The notes under the pieces are model-generated. The model did no database searches. It was not told the origin of the DNA and worked only from the letters and a program-made list of their open reading frames with translations. A stretch of 64,000 bases of DNA. Origin: Hirudinaria manillensis (taxonomy: Eukaryota; Annelida; Clitellata; Hirudinida; Hirudinidae). The stretch covers positions 5,574,501 to 5,638,500 of the forward strand of contig CM067526.1 in the NCBI GenBank assembly GCA_034509925.1. Direction: 5' to 3'. Position numbers and translations under genes: made by a program. Shown here one piece after another: positions 43,787 to 54,835 of the stretch (its first letter is position 1; each line of letters opens with the position of its first letter).

Positions 43787-43870
43787 TGTCAGGAGTGGGA
43801 TTTGAACCCACGCCTGGAGAACCAGACTGCGACCTGAACGCAGCGCCTTGGACCGCTCGGCCATCCTGAC
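43787..43870 (-). tRNA. trnL-CAG: tRNA-Leu(CAG), copy 56
   Basis: gTcc; agggg. Confidence 0.95.
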
Positions 43871-44226
43871 AATCGTCGGCAGAGGGGCAGAGGTCCAGCG
43901 GAACTCATTGCCTCGGACTGTCAGACGGCCGGAGAGACTAGCTAAAGCTAGGGAAAGTCAACCGTCCATCAACTGACGGACGACACGCGACTTGCTGACC
44001 TCCCGAGGCGATACTTTCGGGTAACGGTCGTCCTCTCGCCACGATAACGTCACTTCCTAACGATAAATAAATTTTAATCGAGACATTCCGAACGACGCTT
44101 GCCGCCGGCCACTCCGTTCGACGCATCGACCAAGCGTCCATCGACCGGACCGTGTGCCGGTGACCGTTGAGGTCCGAGACGGCCGTAGTATTGCATGGAC
44201 CGGAAGTCCGGTTTGGCTGCGCGTGC

Positions 44227-44300
44227 GGCTCCATGGCTTAGTCGGTTAAAGCGCCTGCCTAGTAAGCAGGAGATCGTGGGTTCGAATCCCACTGGAGCCT
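44227..44300 (+). tRNA. trnT-AGU: tRNA-Thr(AGU), copy 57
   Basis: Same sequence as copy 1. Confidence 0.95.
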
Positions 44301-44371
44301 ACTGGGTAACGGAGGTTTTGCCTGGACGATCGTCCTCCGACGAAAAAATTCGAGAGATCGCAAAACCCGTT

Positions 44372-44455
44372 TGTCAGGAGTGGGATTTGAACCCACGCCT
44401 GGAGAACCAGACTGCGACCTGAACGCAGCGCCTTGGACCGCTCGGCCATCCTGAC
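44372..44455 (-). tRNA. trnL-CAG: tRNA-Leu(CAG), copy 57
   Basis: gTcc; agggg; tttAAcgg; ccaaAcg; private ccgaCacgg. Confidence 0.95.
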
Positions 44456-44812
44456 AATCGTCGGCAGAGGGGCAGAGGTCCAGCGGAACTCATTGCCTCG
44501 GACTGTCAGACGGCCGGAGAGACTAGCTAAAGCTAGGGAAAGTCAACCGTCCATCAACTGACGGACGACACGCGACTTGCTGACCTCCCGAGGCGATACT
44601 TTAACGGTAACGGTCGTCCTCTCGCCACGATAACGTCACTTCCTAACGATAAATAAATTTTAATCGAGACATTCCGAACGACGCTTGCCGCCGGCCACTC
44701 CGTTCGACGCATCGACCAAACGTCCATCGACCGGACCGTGTGCCGGTGACCGTTGAGGTCCGACACGGCCGTAGTATTGCATGGACCGGAAGTCCGGTTT
44801 GGCTGCGCGTGC

Positions 44813-44886
44813 GGCTCCATGGCTTAGTCGGTTAAAGCGCCTGCCTAGTAAGCAGGAGATCGTGGGTTCGAATCCCACTGGAGCCT
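44813..44886 (+). tRNA. trnT-AGU: tRNA-Thr(AGU), copy 58
   Basis: Same sequence as copy 1. Confidence 0.95.
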
Positions 44887-44957
44887 ACTGGGTAACGGAG
44901 GTTTTGCCTGGACGATCGTCCTCCGACGAAAAAATTCGAGAGATCGCAAAACCCGTT

Positions 44958-45041
44958 TGTCAGGAGTGGGATTTGAACCCACGCCTGGAGAACCAGACTG
45001 CGACCTGAACGCAGCGCCTTGGACCGCTCGGCCATCCTGAC
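44958..45041 (-). tRNA. trnL-CAG: tRNA-Leu(CAG), copy 58
   Basis: gTcc; agggg; private ataaaAttt. Confidence 0.95.
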
Positions 45042-45397
45042 AATCGTCGGCAGAGGGGCAGAGGTCCAGCGGAACTCATTGCCTCGGACTGTCAGACGGC
45101 CGGAGAGACTAGCTAAAGCTAGGGAAAGTCAACCGTCCATCAACTGACGGACGACACGCGACTTGCTGACCTCCCGAGGCGATACTTTCGGGTAACGGTC
45201 GTCCTCTCGCCACGATAACGTCACTTCCTAACGATAAATAAAATTTAATCGAGACATTCCGAACGACGCTTGCCGCCGGCCACTCCGTTCGACGCATCGA
45301 CCAAGCGTCCATCGACCGGACCGTGTGCCGGTGACCGTTGAGGTCCGAGACGGCCGTAGTATTGCATGGACCGGAAGTCCGGTTTGGCTGCGCGTGC

Positions 45398-45471
45398 GGC
45401 TCCATGGCTTAGTCGGTTAAAGCGCCTGCCTAGTAAGCAGGAGATCGTGGGTTCGAATCCCACTGGAGCCT
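45398..45471 (+). tRNA. trnT-AGU: tRNA-Thr(AGU), copy 59
   Basis: Same sequence as copy 1. Confidence 0.95.
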
Positions 45472-45541
45472 ACTGGGTAACGGAGGTTTTGCCTGGACGA
45501 TCGCCCTCCGACGAAAAAATTCGAGAGATCGCAAAACACGT

Positions 45542-45625
45542 TGTCAGGAGTGGGATTTGAACCCACGCCTGGAGAACCAGACTGCGACCTGAACGCAGCG
45601 CCTTGGACCGCTCGGCCATCCTGAC
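45542..45625 (-). tRNA. trnL-CAG: tRNA-Leu(CAG), copy 59
   Basis: Trailer changed to aaaacAcg with one T deleted next to the 3' end; the terminator TTTT is kept. agggg; tttAAcgg; ccaaAcg. Confidence 0.93.
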
Positions 45626-45982
45626 AATCGTCGGCAGAGGGGCAGAGGTCCAGCGGAACTCATTGCCTCGGACTGTCAGACGGCCGGAGAGACTAGCTAA
45701 AGCTAGGGAAAGTCAACCGTCCATCAACTGACGGACGACACGCGACTTGCTGACCTCCCGAGGCGATACTTTAACGGTAACGGTCGTCCTCTCGCCACGA
45801 TAACGTCACTTCCTAACGATAAATAAATTTTAATCGAGACATTCCGAACGACGCTTGCCGCCGGCCACTCCGTTCGACGCATCGACCAAACGTCCATCGA
45901 CCGGACCGTGTGCCGGTGACCGTTGAGGTCCGAGACGGCCGTAGTATTGCATGGACCGGAAGTCCGGTTTGGCTGCGCGTGC

Positions 45983-46056
45983 GGCTCCATGGCTTAGTCG
46001 GTTAAAGCGCCTGCCTAGTAAGCAGGAGATCGTGGGTTCGAATCCCACTGGAGCCT
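45983..46056 (+). tRNA. trnT-AGU: tRNA-Thr(AGU), copy 60
   Basis: Same sequence as copy 1. Confidence 0.95.
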
Positions 46057-46127
46057 ACTGGGTAACGGAGGTTTTGCCTGGACGATCGTCCTCCGACGAA
46101 AAAATTCGAGAGATCGCAAAACCCGTT

Positions 46128-46211
46128 TGTCAGGAGTGGGATTTGAACCCACGCCTGGAGAACCAGACTGCGACCTGAACGCAGCGCCTTGGACCGCTCG
46201 GCCATCCTGAC
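46128..46211 (-). tRNA. trnL-CAG: tRNA-Leu(CAG), copy 60
   Basis: gTcc; agggg; gtTcag; tttAAcgg; ccaaAcg. Confidence 0.95.
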
Positions 46212-46568
46212 AATCGTCGGCAGAGGGGCAGAGGTTCAGCGGAACTCATTGCCTCGGACTGTCAGACGGCCGGAGAGACTAGCTAAAGCTAGGGAAAGTC
46301 AACCGTCCATCAACTGACGGACGACACGCGACTTGCTGACCTCCCGAGGCGATACTTTAACGGTAACGGTCGTCCTCTCGCCACGATAACGTCACTTCCT
46401 AACGATAAATAAATTTTAATCGAGACATTCCGAACGACGCTTGCCGCCGGCCACTCCGTTCGACGCATCGACCAAACGTCCATCGACCGGACCGTGTGCC
46501 GGTGACCGTTGAGGTCCGAGACGGCCGTAGTATTGCATGGACCGGAAGTCCGGTTTGGCTGCGCGTGC

Positions 46569-46642
46569 GGCTCCATGGCTTAGTCGGTTAAAGCGCCTGC
46601 CTAGTAAGCAGGAGATCGTGGGTTCGAATCCCACTGGAGCCT
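46569..46642 (+). tRNA. trnT-AGU: tRNA-Thr(AGU), copy 61
   Basis: Same sequence as copy 1. Confidence 0.95.
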
Positions 46643-46713
46643 ACTGGGTAACGGAGGTTTTGCCTGGACGATCGTCCTCCGACGAAAAAATTCGAGAGAT
46701 CGCAAAACCCGTT

Positions 46714-46797
46714 TGTCAGGAGTGGGATTTGAACCCACGCCTGGAGAACCAGACTGCGACCTGAACGCAGCGCCTTGGACCGCTCGGCCATCCTGAC
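46714..46797 (-). tRNA. trnL-CAG: tRNA-Leu(CAG), copy 61
   Basis: As copy 60 plus gaaTgacg. Confidence 0.95.
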
Positions 46798-47154
46798 AAT
46801 CGTCGGCAGAGGGGCAGAGGTTCAGCGGAACTCATTGCCTCGGACTGTCAGACGGCCGGAGAGACTAGCTAAAGCTAGGGAAAGTCAACCGTCCATCAAC
46901 TGACGGACGACACGCGACTTGCTGACCTCCCGAGGCGATACTTTAACGGTAACGGTCGTCCTCTCGCCACGATAACGTCACTTCCTAACGATAAATAAAT
47001 TTTAATCGAGACATTCCGAATGACGCTTGCCGCCGGCCACTCCGTTCGACGCATCGACCAAACGTCCATCGACCGGACCGTGTGCCGGTGACCGTTGAGG
47101 TCCGAGACGGCCGTAGTATTGCATGGACCGGAAGTCCGGTTTGGCTGCGCGTGC

Positions 47155-47228
47155 GGCTCCATGGCTTAGTCGGTTAAAGCGCCTGCCTAGTAAGCAGGAG
47201 ATCGTGGGTTCGAATCCCACTGGAGCCT
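47155..47228 (+). tRNA. trnT-AGU: tRNA-Thr(AGU), copy 62
   Basis: Same sequence as copy 1. Confidence 0.95.
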
Positions 47229-47299
47229 ACTGGGTAACGGAGGTTTTGCCTGGACGATCGTCCTCCGACGAAAAAATTCGAGAGATCGCAAAACCCGTT

Positions 47300-47383
47300 T
47301 GTCAGGAGTGGGATTTGAACCCACGCCTGGAGAACCAGACTGCGACCTGAACGCAGCGCCTTGGACCGCTCGGCCATCCTGAC
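47300..47383 (-). tRNA. trnL-CAG: tRNA-Leu(CAG), copy 62
   Basis: Same marker set as copy 61. Confidence 0.95.
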
Positions 47384-47740
47384 AATCGTCGGCAGAGGGG
47401 CAGAGGTTCAGCGGAACTCATTGCCTCGGACTGTCAGACGGCCGGAGAGACTAGCTAAAGCTAGGGAAAGTCAACCGTCCATCAACTGACGGACGACACG
47501 CGACTTGCTGACCTCCCGAGGCGATACTTTAACGGTAACGGTCGTCCTCTCGCCACGATAACGTCACTTCCTAACGATAAATAAATTTTAATCGAGACAT
47601 TCCGAATGACGCTTGCCGCCGGCCACTCCGTTCGACGCATCGACCAAACGTCCATCGACCGGACCGTGTGCCGGTGACCGTTGAGGTCCGAGACGGCCGT
47701 AGTATTGCATGGACCGGAAGTCCGGTTTGGCTGCGCGTGC

Positions 47741-47814
47741 GGCTCCATGGCTTAGTCGGTTAAAGCGCCTGCCTAGTAAGCAGGAGATCGTGGGTTCGAA
47801 TCCCACTGGAGCCT
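47741..47814 (+). tRNA. trnT-AGU: tRNA-Thr(AGU), copy 63
   Basis: Same sequence as copy 1. Confidence 0.95.
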
Positions 47815-47885
47815 ACTGGGTAACGGAGGTTTTGCCTGGACGATCGTCCTCCGACGAAAAAATTCGAGAGATCGCAAAACCCGTT

Positions 47886-47969
47886 TGTCAGGAGTGGGAT
47901 TTGAACCCACGCCTGGAGAACCAGACTGCGACCTGAACGCAGCGCCTTGGACCGCTCGGCCATCCTGAC
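47886..47969 (-). tRNA. trnL-CAG: tRNA-Leu(CAG), copy 63
   Basis: As copy 61 but ccaaGcg; last tttAAcgg unit. Confidence 0.95.
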
Positions 47970-48326
47970 AATCGTCGGCAGAGGGGCAGAGGTTCAGCGG
48001 AACTCATTGCCTCGGACTGTCAGACGGCCGGAGAGACTAGCTAAAGCTAGGGAAAGTCAACCGTCCATCAACTGACGGACGACACGCGACTTGCTGACCT
48101 CCCGAGGCGATACTTTAACGGTAACGGTCGTCCTCTCGCCACGATAACGTCACTTCCTAACGATAAATAAATTTTAATCGAGACATTCCGAATGACGCTT
48201 GCCGCCGGCCACTCCGTTCGACGCATCGACCAAGCGTCCATCGACCGGACCGTGTGCCGGTGACCGTTGAGGTCCGAGACGGCCGTAGTATTGCATGGAC
48301 CGGAAGTCCGGTTTGGCTGCGCGTGC

Positions 48327-48400
48327 GGCTCCATGGCTTAGTCGGTTAAAGCGCCTGCCTAGTAAGCAGGAGATCGTGGGTTCGAATCCCACTGGAGCCT
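48327..48400 (+). tRNA. trnT-AGU: tRNA-Thr(AGU), copy 64
   Basis: Same sequence as copy 1. Confidence 0.95.
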
Positions 48401-48471
48401 ACTGGGTAACGGAGGTTTTGCCTGGACGATCGTCCTCCGACGAAAAAATTCGAGAGATCGCAAAACCCGTT

Positions 48472-48555
48472 TGTCAGGAGTGGGATTTGAACCCACGCCT
48501 GGAGAACCAGACTGCGACCTGAACGCAGCGCCTTGGACCGCTCGGCCATCCTGAC
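48472..48555 (-). tRNA. trnL-CAG: tRNA-Leu(CAG), copy 64
   Basis: First cggTagagggg unit; gTcc; ccggagg-gaaac. Confidence 0.95.
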
Positions 48556-48911
48556 AATCGTCGGTAGAGGGGCAGAGGTCCAGCGGAACTCATTGCCTCG
48601 GACTGTCAGACGGCCGGAGAGACTAGCTAAAGCTAGGGAAAGTCAACCGTCCATCAACTGACGGACGACACGCGACTTGCTGACCTCCGGAGGCGAAACT
48701 TTCGGGTAACGGTCGTCCTCTCGCCACGATAACGTCACTTCCTAACGATAAATAAATTTTAATCGAGACATTCCGAACGACGCTTGCCGCCGGCCACTCC
48801 GTTCGACGCATCGACCAAGCGTCCATCGACCGGACCGTGTGCCGGTGACCGTTGAGGTCCGAGACGGCCGTAGTATTGCATGGACCGGAAGTCCGGTTTG
48901 GCTGCGCGTGC

Positions 48912-48985
48912 GGCTCCATGGCTTAGTCGGTTAAAGCGCCTGCCTAGTAAGCAGGAGATCGTGGGTTCGAATCCCACTGGAGCCT
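48912..48985 (+). tRNA. trnT-AGU: tRNA-Thr(AGU), copy 65
   Basis: Same sequence as copy 1. Confidence 0.95.
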
Positions 48986-49056
48986 ACTGGGTAACGGAGG
49001 TTTTGCCTGGACGATCGCCCTCCGACGAAAAAATTCGAGAGATCGCAAAACCCGTT

Positions 49057-49140
49057 TGTCAGGAGTGGGATTTGAACCCACGCCTGGAGAACCAGACTGC
49101 GACCTGAACGCAGCGCCTTGGACCGCTCGGCCATCCTGAC
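49057..49140 (-). tRNA. trnL-CAG: tRNA-Leu(CAG), copy 65
   Basis: agggg; ggTtgcg before the next Thr. Confidence 0.95.
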
Positions 49141-49496
49141 AATCGTCGGCAGAGGGGCAGAGGTCCAGCGGAACTCATTGCCTCGGACTGTCAGACGGCC
49201 GGAGAGACTAGCTAAAGCTAGGGAAAGTCAACCGTCCATCAACTGACGGACGACACGCGACTTGCTGACCTCCCGAGGCGATACTTTCGGGTAACGGTCG
49301 TCCTCTCGCCACGATAACGTCACTTCCTAACGATAAATAAATTTTAATCGAGACATTCCGAACGACGCTTGCCGCCGGCCACTCCGTTCGACGCATCGAC
49401 CAAGCGTCCATCGACCGGACCGTGTGCCGGTGACCGTTGAGGTCCGAGACGGCCGTAGTATTGCATGGACCGGAAGTCCGGTTTGGTTGCGCGTGC

Positions 49497-49570
49497 GGCT
49501 CCATGGCTTAGTCGGTTAAAGCGCCTGCCTAGTAAGCAGGAGATTGTGGGTTCGAATCCCACTGGAGCCT
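49497..49570 (+). tRNA. trnT-AGU: tRNA-Thr(AGU), copy 66, variable-loop variant
   Basis: T at 49545 replaces C48 (agatT), which normally pairs with G15. The 3' trailer also has actgTgt. It is probably still foldable. Confidence 0.9.
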
Positions 49571-49641
49571 ACTGTGTAACGGAGGTTTTGCCTGGACGAT
49601 CGTCCTCCGACGAAAAAATTCGAGAGATCGCAAAACCCGTT

Positions 49642-49725
49642 TGTCAGGAGTGGGATTTGAACCCACGCCTGGAGAACCAGACTGCGACCTGAACGCAGCG
49701 CCTTGGACCGCTCGGCCATCCTGAC
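49642..49725 (-). tRNA. trnL-CAG: tRNA-Leu(CAG), copy 66
   Basis: gTcc; gtagagggg. Confidence 0.95.
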
Positions 49726-50081
49726 AATCGTCGGTAGAGGGGCAGAGGTCCAGCGGAACTCATTGCCTCGGACTGTCAGACGGCCGGAGAGACTAGCTAA
49801 AGCTAGGGAAAGTCAACCGTCCATCAACTGACGGACGACACGCGACTTGCTGACCTCCCGAGGCGATACTTTCGGGTAACGGTCGTCCTCTCGCCACGAT
49901 AACGTCACTTCCTAACGATAAATAAATTTTAATCGAGACATTCCGAACGACGCTTGCCGCCGGCCACTCCGTTCGACGCATCGACCAAGCGTCCATCGAC
50001 CGGACCGTGTGCCGGTGACCGTTGAGGTCCGAGACGGCCGTAGTATTGCATGGACCGGAAGTCCGGTTTGGCTGCGCGTGC

Positions 50082-50155
50082 GGCTCCATGGCTTAGTCGG
50101 TTAAAGCGCCTGCCTAGTAAGCAGGAGATCGTGGGTTCGAATCCCACTGGAGCCT
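50082..50155 (+). tRNA. trnT-AGU: tRNA-Thr(AGU), copy 67
   Basis: Same sequence as copy 1. Confidence 0.95.
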
Positions 50156-50226
50156 ACTGGGTAACGGAGGTTTTGCCTGGACGATCGCCCTCCGACGAAA
50201 AAATTCGAGAGATCGCAAAACCCGTT

Positions 50227-50310
50227 TGTCAGGAGTGGGATTTGAACCCACGCCTGGAGAACCAGACTGCGACCTGAACGCAGCGCCTTGGACCGCTCGG
50301 CCATCCTGAC
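50227..50310 (-). tRNA. trnL-CAG: tRNA-Leu(CAG), copy 67
   Basis: gtagagggg; private gtcaTttcc. Confidence 0.95.
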
Positions 50311-50666
50311 AATCGTCGGTAGAGGGGCAGAGGTCCAGCGGAACTCATTGCCTCGGACTGTCAGACGGCCGGAGAGACTAGCTAAAGCTAGGGAAAGTCA
50401 ACCGTCCATCAACTGACGGACGACACGCGACTTGCTGACCTCCCGAGGCGATACTTTCGGGTAACGGTCGTCCTCTCGCCACGATAACGTCATTTCCTAA
50501 CGATAAATAAATTTTAATCGAGACATTCCGAACGACGCTTGCCGCCGGCCACTCCGTTCGACGCATCGACCAAGCGTCCATCGACCGGACCGTGTGCCGG
50601 TGACCGTTGAGGTCCGAGACGGCCGTAGTATTGCATGGACCGGAAGTCCGGTTTGGCTGCGCGTGC

Positions 50667-50740
50667 GGCTCCATGGCTTAGTCGGTTAAAGCGCCTGCCT
50701 AGTAAGCAGGAGATCGTGGGTTCGAATCCCACTGGAGCCT
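50667..50740 (+). tRNA. trnT-AGU: tRNA-Thr(AGU), copy 68
   Basis: Same sequence as copy 1. Confidence 0.95.
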
Positions 50741-50811
50741 ACTGGGTAACGGAGGTTTTGCCTGGACGATCGTCCTCCGACGAAAAAATTCGAGAGATCG
50801 CAAAACCCGTT

Positions 50812-50895
50812 TGTCAGGAGTGGGATTTGAACCCACGCCTGGAGAACCAGACTGCGACCTGAACGCAGCGCCTTGGACCGCTCGGCCATCCTGAC
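50812..50895 (-). tRNA. trnL-CAG: tRNA-Leu(CAG), copy 68
   Basis: gTcc; gtagagggg; ccggagg-gaaac. Confidence 0.95.
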
Positions 50896-51251
50896 AATCG
50901 TCGGTAGAGGGGCAGAGGTCCAGCGGAACTCATTGCCTCGGACTGTCAGACGGCCGGAGAGACTAGCTAAAGCTAGGGAAAGTCAACCGTCCATCAACTG
51001 ACGGACGACACGCGACTTGCTGACCTCCGGAGGCGAAACTTTCGGGTAACGGTCGTCCTCTCGCCACGATAACGTCACTTCCTAACGATAAATAAATTTT
51101 AATCGAGACATTCCGAACGACGCTTGCCGCCGGCCACTCCGTTCGACGCATCGACCAAGCGTCCATCGACCGGACCGTGTGCCGGTGACCGTTGAGGTCC
51201 GAGACGGCCGTAGTATTGCATGGACCGGAAGTCCGGTTTGGCTGCGCGTGC

Positions 51252-51325
51252 GGCTCCATGGCTTAGTCGGTTAAAGCGCCTGCCTAGTAAGCAGGAGATC
51301 GTGGGTTCGAATCCCACTGGAGCCT
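51252..51325 (+). tRNA. trnT-AGU: tRNA-Thr(AGU), copy 69
   Basis: Same sequence as copy 1. Confidence 0.95.
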
Positions 51326-51396
51326 ACTGGGTAACGGAGGTTTTGCCTGGACGATCGTCCTCCGACGAAAAAATTCGAGAGATCGCAAAACCCGTT

Positions 51397-51480
51397 TGTC
51401 AGGAGTGGGATTTGAACCCACGCCTGGAGAACCAGACTGCGACCTGAACGCAGCGCCTTGGACCGCTCGGCCATCCTGAC
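51397..51480 (-). tRNA. trnL-CAG: tRNA-Leu(CAG), copy 69
   Basis: Same marker set as copy 68. Confidence 0.95.
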
Positions 51481-51836
51481 AATCGTCGGTAGAGGGGCAG
51501 AGGTCCAGCGGAACTCATTGCCTCGGACTGTCAGACGGCCGGAGAGACTAGCTAAAGCTAGGGAAAGTCAACCGTCCATCAACTGACGGACGACACGCGA
51601 CTTGCTGACCTCCGGAGGCGAAACTTTCGGGTAACGGTCGTCCTCTCGCCACGATAACGTCACTTCCTAACGATAAATAAATTTTAATCGAGACATTCCG
51701 AACGACGCTTGCCGCCGGCCACTCCGTTCGACGCATCGACCAAGCGTCCATCGACCGGACCGTGTGCCGGTGACCGTTGAGGTCCGAGACGGCCGTAGTA
51801 TTGCATGGACCGGAAGTCCGGTTTGGCTGCGCGTGC

Positions 51837-51910
51837 GGCTCCATGGCTTAGTCGGTTAAAGCGCCTGCCTAGTAAGCAGGAGATCGTGGGTTCGAATCCC
51901 ACTGGAGCCT
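51837..51910 (+). tRNA. trnT-AGU: tRNA-Thr(AGU), copy 70
   Basis: Same sequence as copy 1. Confidence 0.95.
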
Positions 51911-51981
51911 ACTGGGTAACGGAGGTTTTGCCTGGACGATCGTCCTCCGACGAAAAAATTCGAGAGATCGCAAAACCCGTT

Positions 51982-52065
51982 TGTCAGGAGTGGGATTTGA
52001 ACCCACGCCTGGAGAACCAGACTGCGACCTGAACGCAGCGCCTTGGACCGCTCGGCCATCCTGAC
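51982..52065 (-). tRNA. trnL-CAG: tRNA-Leu(CAG), copy 70
   Basis: As copy 68, plus ggTtgcg before the next Thr (shared with unit 65). Confidence 0.95.
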
Positions 52066-52421
52066 AATCGTCGGTAGAGGGGCAGAGGTCCAGCGGAACT
52101 CATTGCCTCGGACTGTCAGACGGCCGGAGAGACTAGCTAAAGCTAGGGAAAGTCAACCGTCCATCAACTGACGGACGACACGCGACTTGCTGACCTCCGG
52201 AGGCGAAACTTTCGGGTAACGGTCGTCCTCTCGCCACGATAACGTCACTTCCTAACGATAAATAAATTTTAATCGAGACATTCCGAACGACGCTTGCCGC
52301 CGGCCACTCCGTTCGACGCATCGACCAAGCGTCCATCGACCGGACCGTGTGCCGGTGACCGTTGAGGTCCGAGACGGCCGTAGTATTGCATGGACCGGAA
52401 GTCCGGTTTGGTTGCGCGTGC

Positions 52422-52495
52422 GGCTCCATGGCTTAGTCGGTTAAAGCGCCTGCCTAGTAAGCAGGAGATCGTGGGTTCGAATCCCACTGGAGCCT
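52422..52495 (+). tRNA. trnT-AGU: tRNA-Thr(AGU), copy 71
   Basis: Same sequence as copy 1. Confidence 0.95.
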
Positions 52496-52566
52496 ACTGG
52501 GTAACGGAGGTTTTGCCTGGACGATCGCCCTCCGACGAAAAAATTCGAGAGATCGCAAAACCCGTT

Positions 52567-52650
52567 TGTCAGGAGTGGGATTTGAACCCACGCCTGGAGA
52601 ACCAGACTGCGACCTGAACGCAGCGCCTAGGACCGCTCGGCCATCCTGAC
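52567..52650 (-). tRNA. trnL-CAG: tRNA-Leu(CAG), copy 71, D-loop variant
   Basis: A at 52629 instead of T changes a D-loop A to U (gtccTagg), beside the D stem. The spacer has private aaaggcTg and ccTgagg-gaaac. Confidence 0.88.
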
Positions 52651-53006
52651 AATCGTCGGCAGAAAGGCTGAGGTCCAGCGGAACTCATTGCCTCGGACTG
52701 TCAGACGGCCGGAGAGACTAGCTAAAGCTAGGGAAAGTCAACCGTCCATCAACTGACGGACGACACGCGACTTGCTGACCTCCTGAGGCGAAACTTTCGG
52801 GTAACGGTCGTCCTCTCGCCACGATAACGTCACTTCCTAACGATAAATAAATTTTAATCGAGACATTCCGAACGACGCTTGCCGCCGGCCACTCCGTTCG
52901 ACGCATCGACCAAGCGTCCATCGACCGGACCGTGTGCCGGTGACCGTTGAGGTCCGAGACGGCCGTAGTATTGCATGGACCGGAAGTCCGGTTTGGCTGC
53001 GCGTGC

Positions 53007-53080
53007 GGCTCCATGGCTTAGTCGGTTAAAGCGCCTGCCTAGTAAGCAGGAGATCGTGGGTTCGAATCCCACTGGAGCCT
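53007..53080 (+). tRNA. trnT-AGU: tRNA-Thr(AGU), copy 72
   Basis: Same sequence as copy 1. Confidence 0.95.
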
Positions 53081-53151
53081 ACTGGGTAACGGAGGTTTTG
53101 CCTGGACGATCGTCCTCCGACGAAAAAATTCGAGAGATCGCAAAACCCGTT

Positions 53152-53235
53152 TGTCAGGAGTGGGATTTGAACCCACGCCTGGAGAACCAGACTGCGACCT
53201 GAACGCAGCGCCTTGGACCGCTCGGCCATCCTGAC
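53152..53235 (-). tRNA. trnL-CAG: tRNA-Leu(CAG), copy 72
   Basis: Same marker set as copy 68. Confidence 0.95.
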
Positions 53236-53591
53236 AATCGTCGGTAGAGGGGCAGAGGTCCAGCGGAACTCATTGCCTCGGACTGTCAGACGGCCGGAGA
53301 GACTAGCTAAAGCTAGGGAAAGTCAACCGTCCATCAACTGACGGACGACACGCGACTTGCTGACCTCCGGAGGCGAAACTTTCGGGTAACGGTCGTCCTC
53401 TCGCCACGATAACGTCACTTCCTAACGATAAATAAATTTTAATCGAGACATTCCGAACGACGCTTGCCGCCGGCCACTCCGTTCGACGCATCGACCAAGC
53501 GTCCATCGACCGGACCGTGTGCCGGTGACCGTTGAGGTCCGAGACGGCCGTAGTATTGCATGGACCGGAAGTCCGGTTTGGCTGCGCGTGC

Positions 53592-53665
53592 GGCTCCATG
53601 GCTTAGTCGGTTAAAGCGCCTGCCTAGTAAGCAGGAGATCGTGGGTTCGAATCCCACTGGAGCCT
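53592..53665 (+). tRNA. trnT-AGU: tRNA-Thr(AGU), copy 73
   Basis: Same sequence as copy 1. Confidence 0.95.
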
Positions 53666-53736
53666 ACTGGGTAACGGAGGTTTTGCCTGGACGATCGTCC
53701 TCCGACGAAAAAATTCGAGAGATCGCAAAACCCGTT

Positions 53737-53820
53737 TGTCAGGAGTGGGATTTGAACCCACGCCTGGAGAACCAGACTGCGACCTGAACGCAGCGCCTTG
53801 GACCGCTCGGCCATCCTGAC
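53737..53820 (-). tRNA. trnL-CAG: tRNA-Leu(CAG), copy 73
   Basis: Same marker set as copy 68. Confidence 0.95.
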
Positions 53821-54176
53821 AATCGTCGGTAGAGGGGCAGAGGTCCAGCGGAACTCATTGCCTCGGACTGTCAGACGGCCGGAGAGACTAGCTAAAGCTA
53901 GGGAAAGTCAACCGTCCATCAACTGACGGACGACACGCGACTTGCTGACCTCCGGAGGCGAAACTTTCGGGTAACGGTCGTCCTCTCGCCACGATAACGT
54001 CACTTCCTAACGATAAATAAATTTTAATCGAGACATTCCGAACGACGCTTGCCGCCGGCCACTCCGTTCGACGCATCGACCAAGCGTCCATCGACCGGAC
54101 CGTGTGCCGGTGACCGTTGAGGTCCGAGACGGCCGTAGTATTGCATGGACCGGAAGTCCGGTTTGGCTGCGCGTGC

Positions 54177-54250
54177 GGCTCCATGGCTTAGTCGGTTAAA
54201 GCGCCTGCCTAGTAAGCAGGAGATCGTGGGTTCGAATCCCACTGGAGCCT
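54177..54250 (+). tRNA. trnT-AGU: tRNA-Thr(AGU), copy 74
   Basis: Same sequence as copy 1. Confidence 0.95.
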
Positions 54251-54321
54251 ACTGGGTAACGGAGGTTTTGCCTGGACGATCGTCCTCCGACGAAAAAATT
54301 CGAGAGATCGCAAAACCCGTT

Positions 54322-54405
54322 TGTCAGGAGTGGGATTTGAACCCACGCCTGGAGAACCAGACTGCGACCTGAACGCAGCGCCTTGGACCGCTCGGCCATC
54401 CTGAC
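54322..54405 (-). tRNA. trnL-CAG: tRNA-Leu(CAG), copy 74 (last complete)
   Basis: Same marker set as copy 68. Confidence 0.95.
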
Positions 54406-54761
54406 AATCGTCGGTAGAGGGGCAGAGGTCCAGCGGAACTCATTGCCTCGGACTGTCAGACGGCCGGAGAGACTAGCTAAAGCTAGGGAAAGTCAACCGT
54501 CCATCAACTGACGGACGACACGCGACTTGCTGACCTCCGGAGGCGAAACTTTCGGGTAACGGTCGTCCTCTCGCCACGATAACGTCACTTCCTAACGATA
54601 AATAAATTTTAATCGAGACATTCCGAACGACGCTTGCCGCCGGCCACTCCGTTCGACGCATCGACCAAGCGTCCATCGACCGGACCGTGTGCCGGTGACC
54701 GTTGAGGTCCGAGACGGCCGTAGTATTGCATGGACCGGAAGTCCGGTTTGGCTGCGCGTGC

Positions 54762-54835
54762 GGCTCCATGGCTTAGTCGGTTAAAGCGCCTGCCTAGTAA
54801 GCAGGAGATCGTGGGTTCGAATCCCACTGGAGCCT
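54762..54835 (+). tRNA. trnT-AGU: tRNA-Thr(AGU), copy 75 (last)
   Basis: Same sequence as copy 1. It is followed by a normal Thr-Leu spacer (gCcc, atcgc) and then the truncated tRNA-Leu. Confidence 0.95.

Noticed and set aside
11162-54827. Hundreds of repeated 67-, 72-, 75- and 98-residue ORFs in the array (for example beginning MAERSKAL, MGFEPTIS, MDRKSG, MEPHAQ)
   Set aside because: They are translations of the tRNA genes, their antisense strands and the spacers. The overlapping frames are open on both strands at once, and their sequence is fixed by cloverleaf constraints. Peptides of this kind are common database artefacts of tRNA loci.
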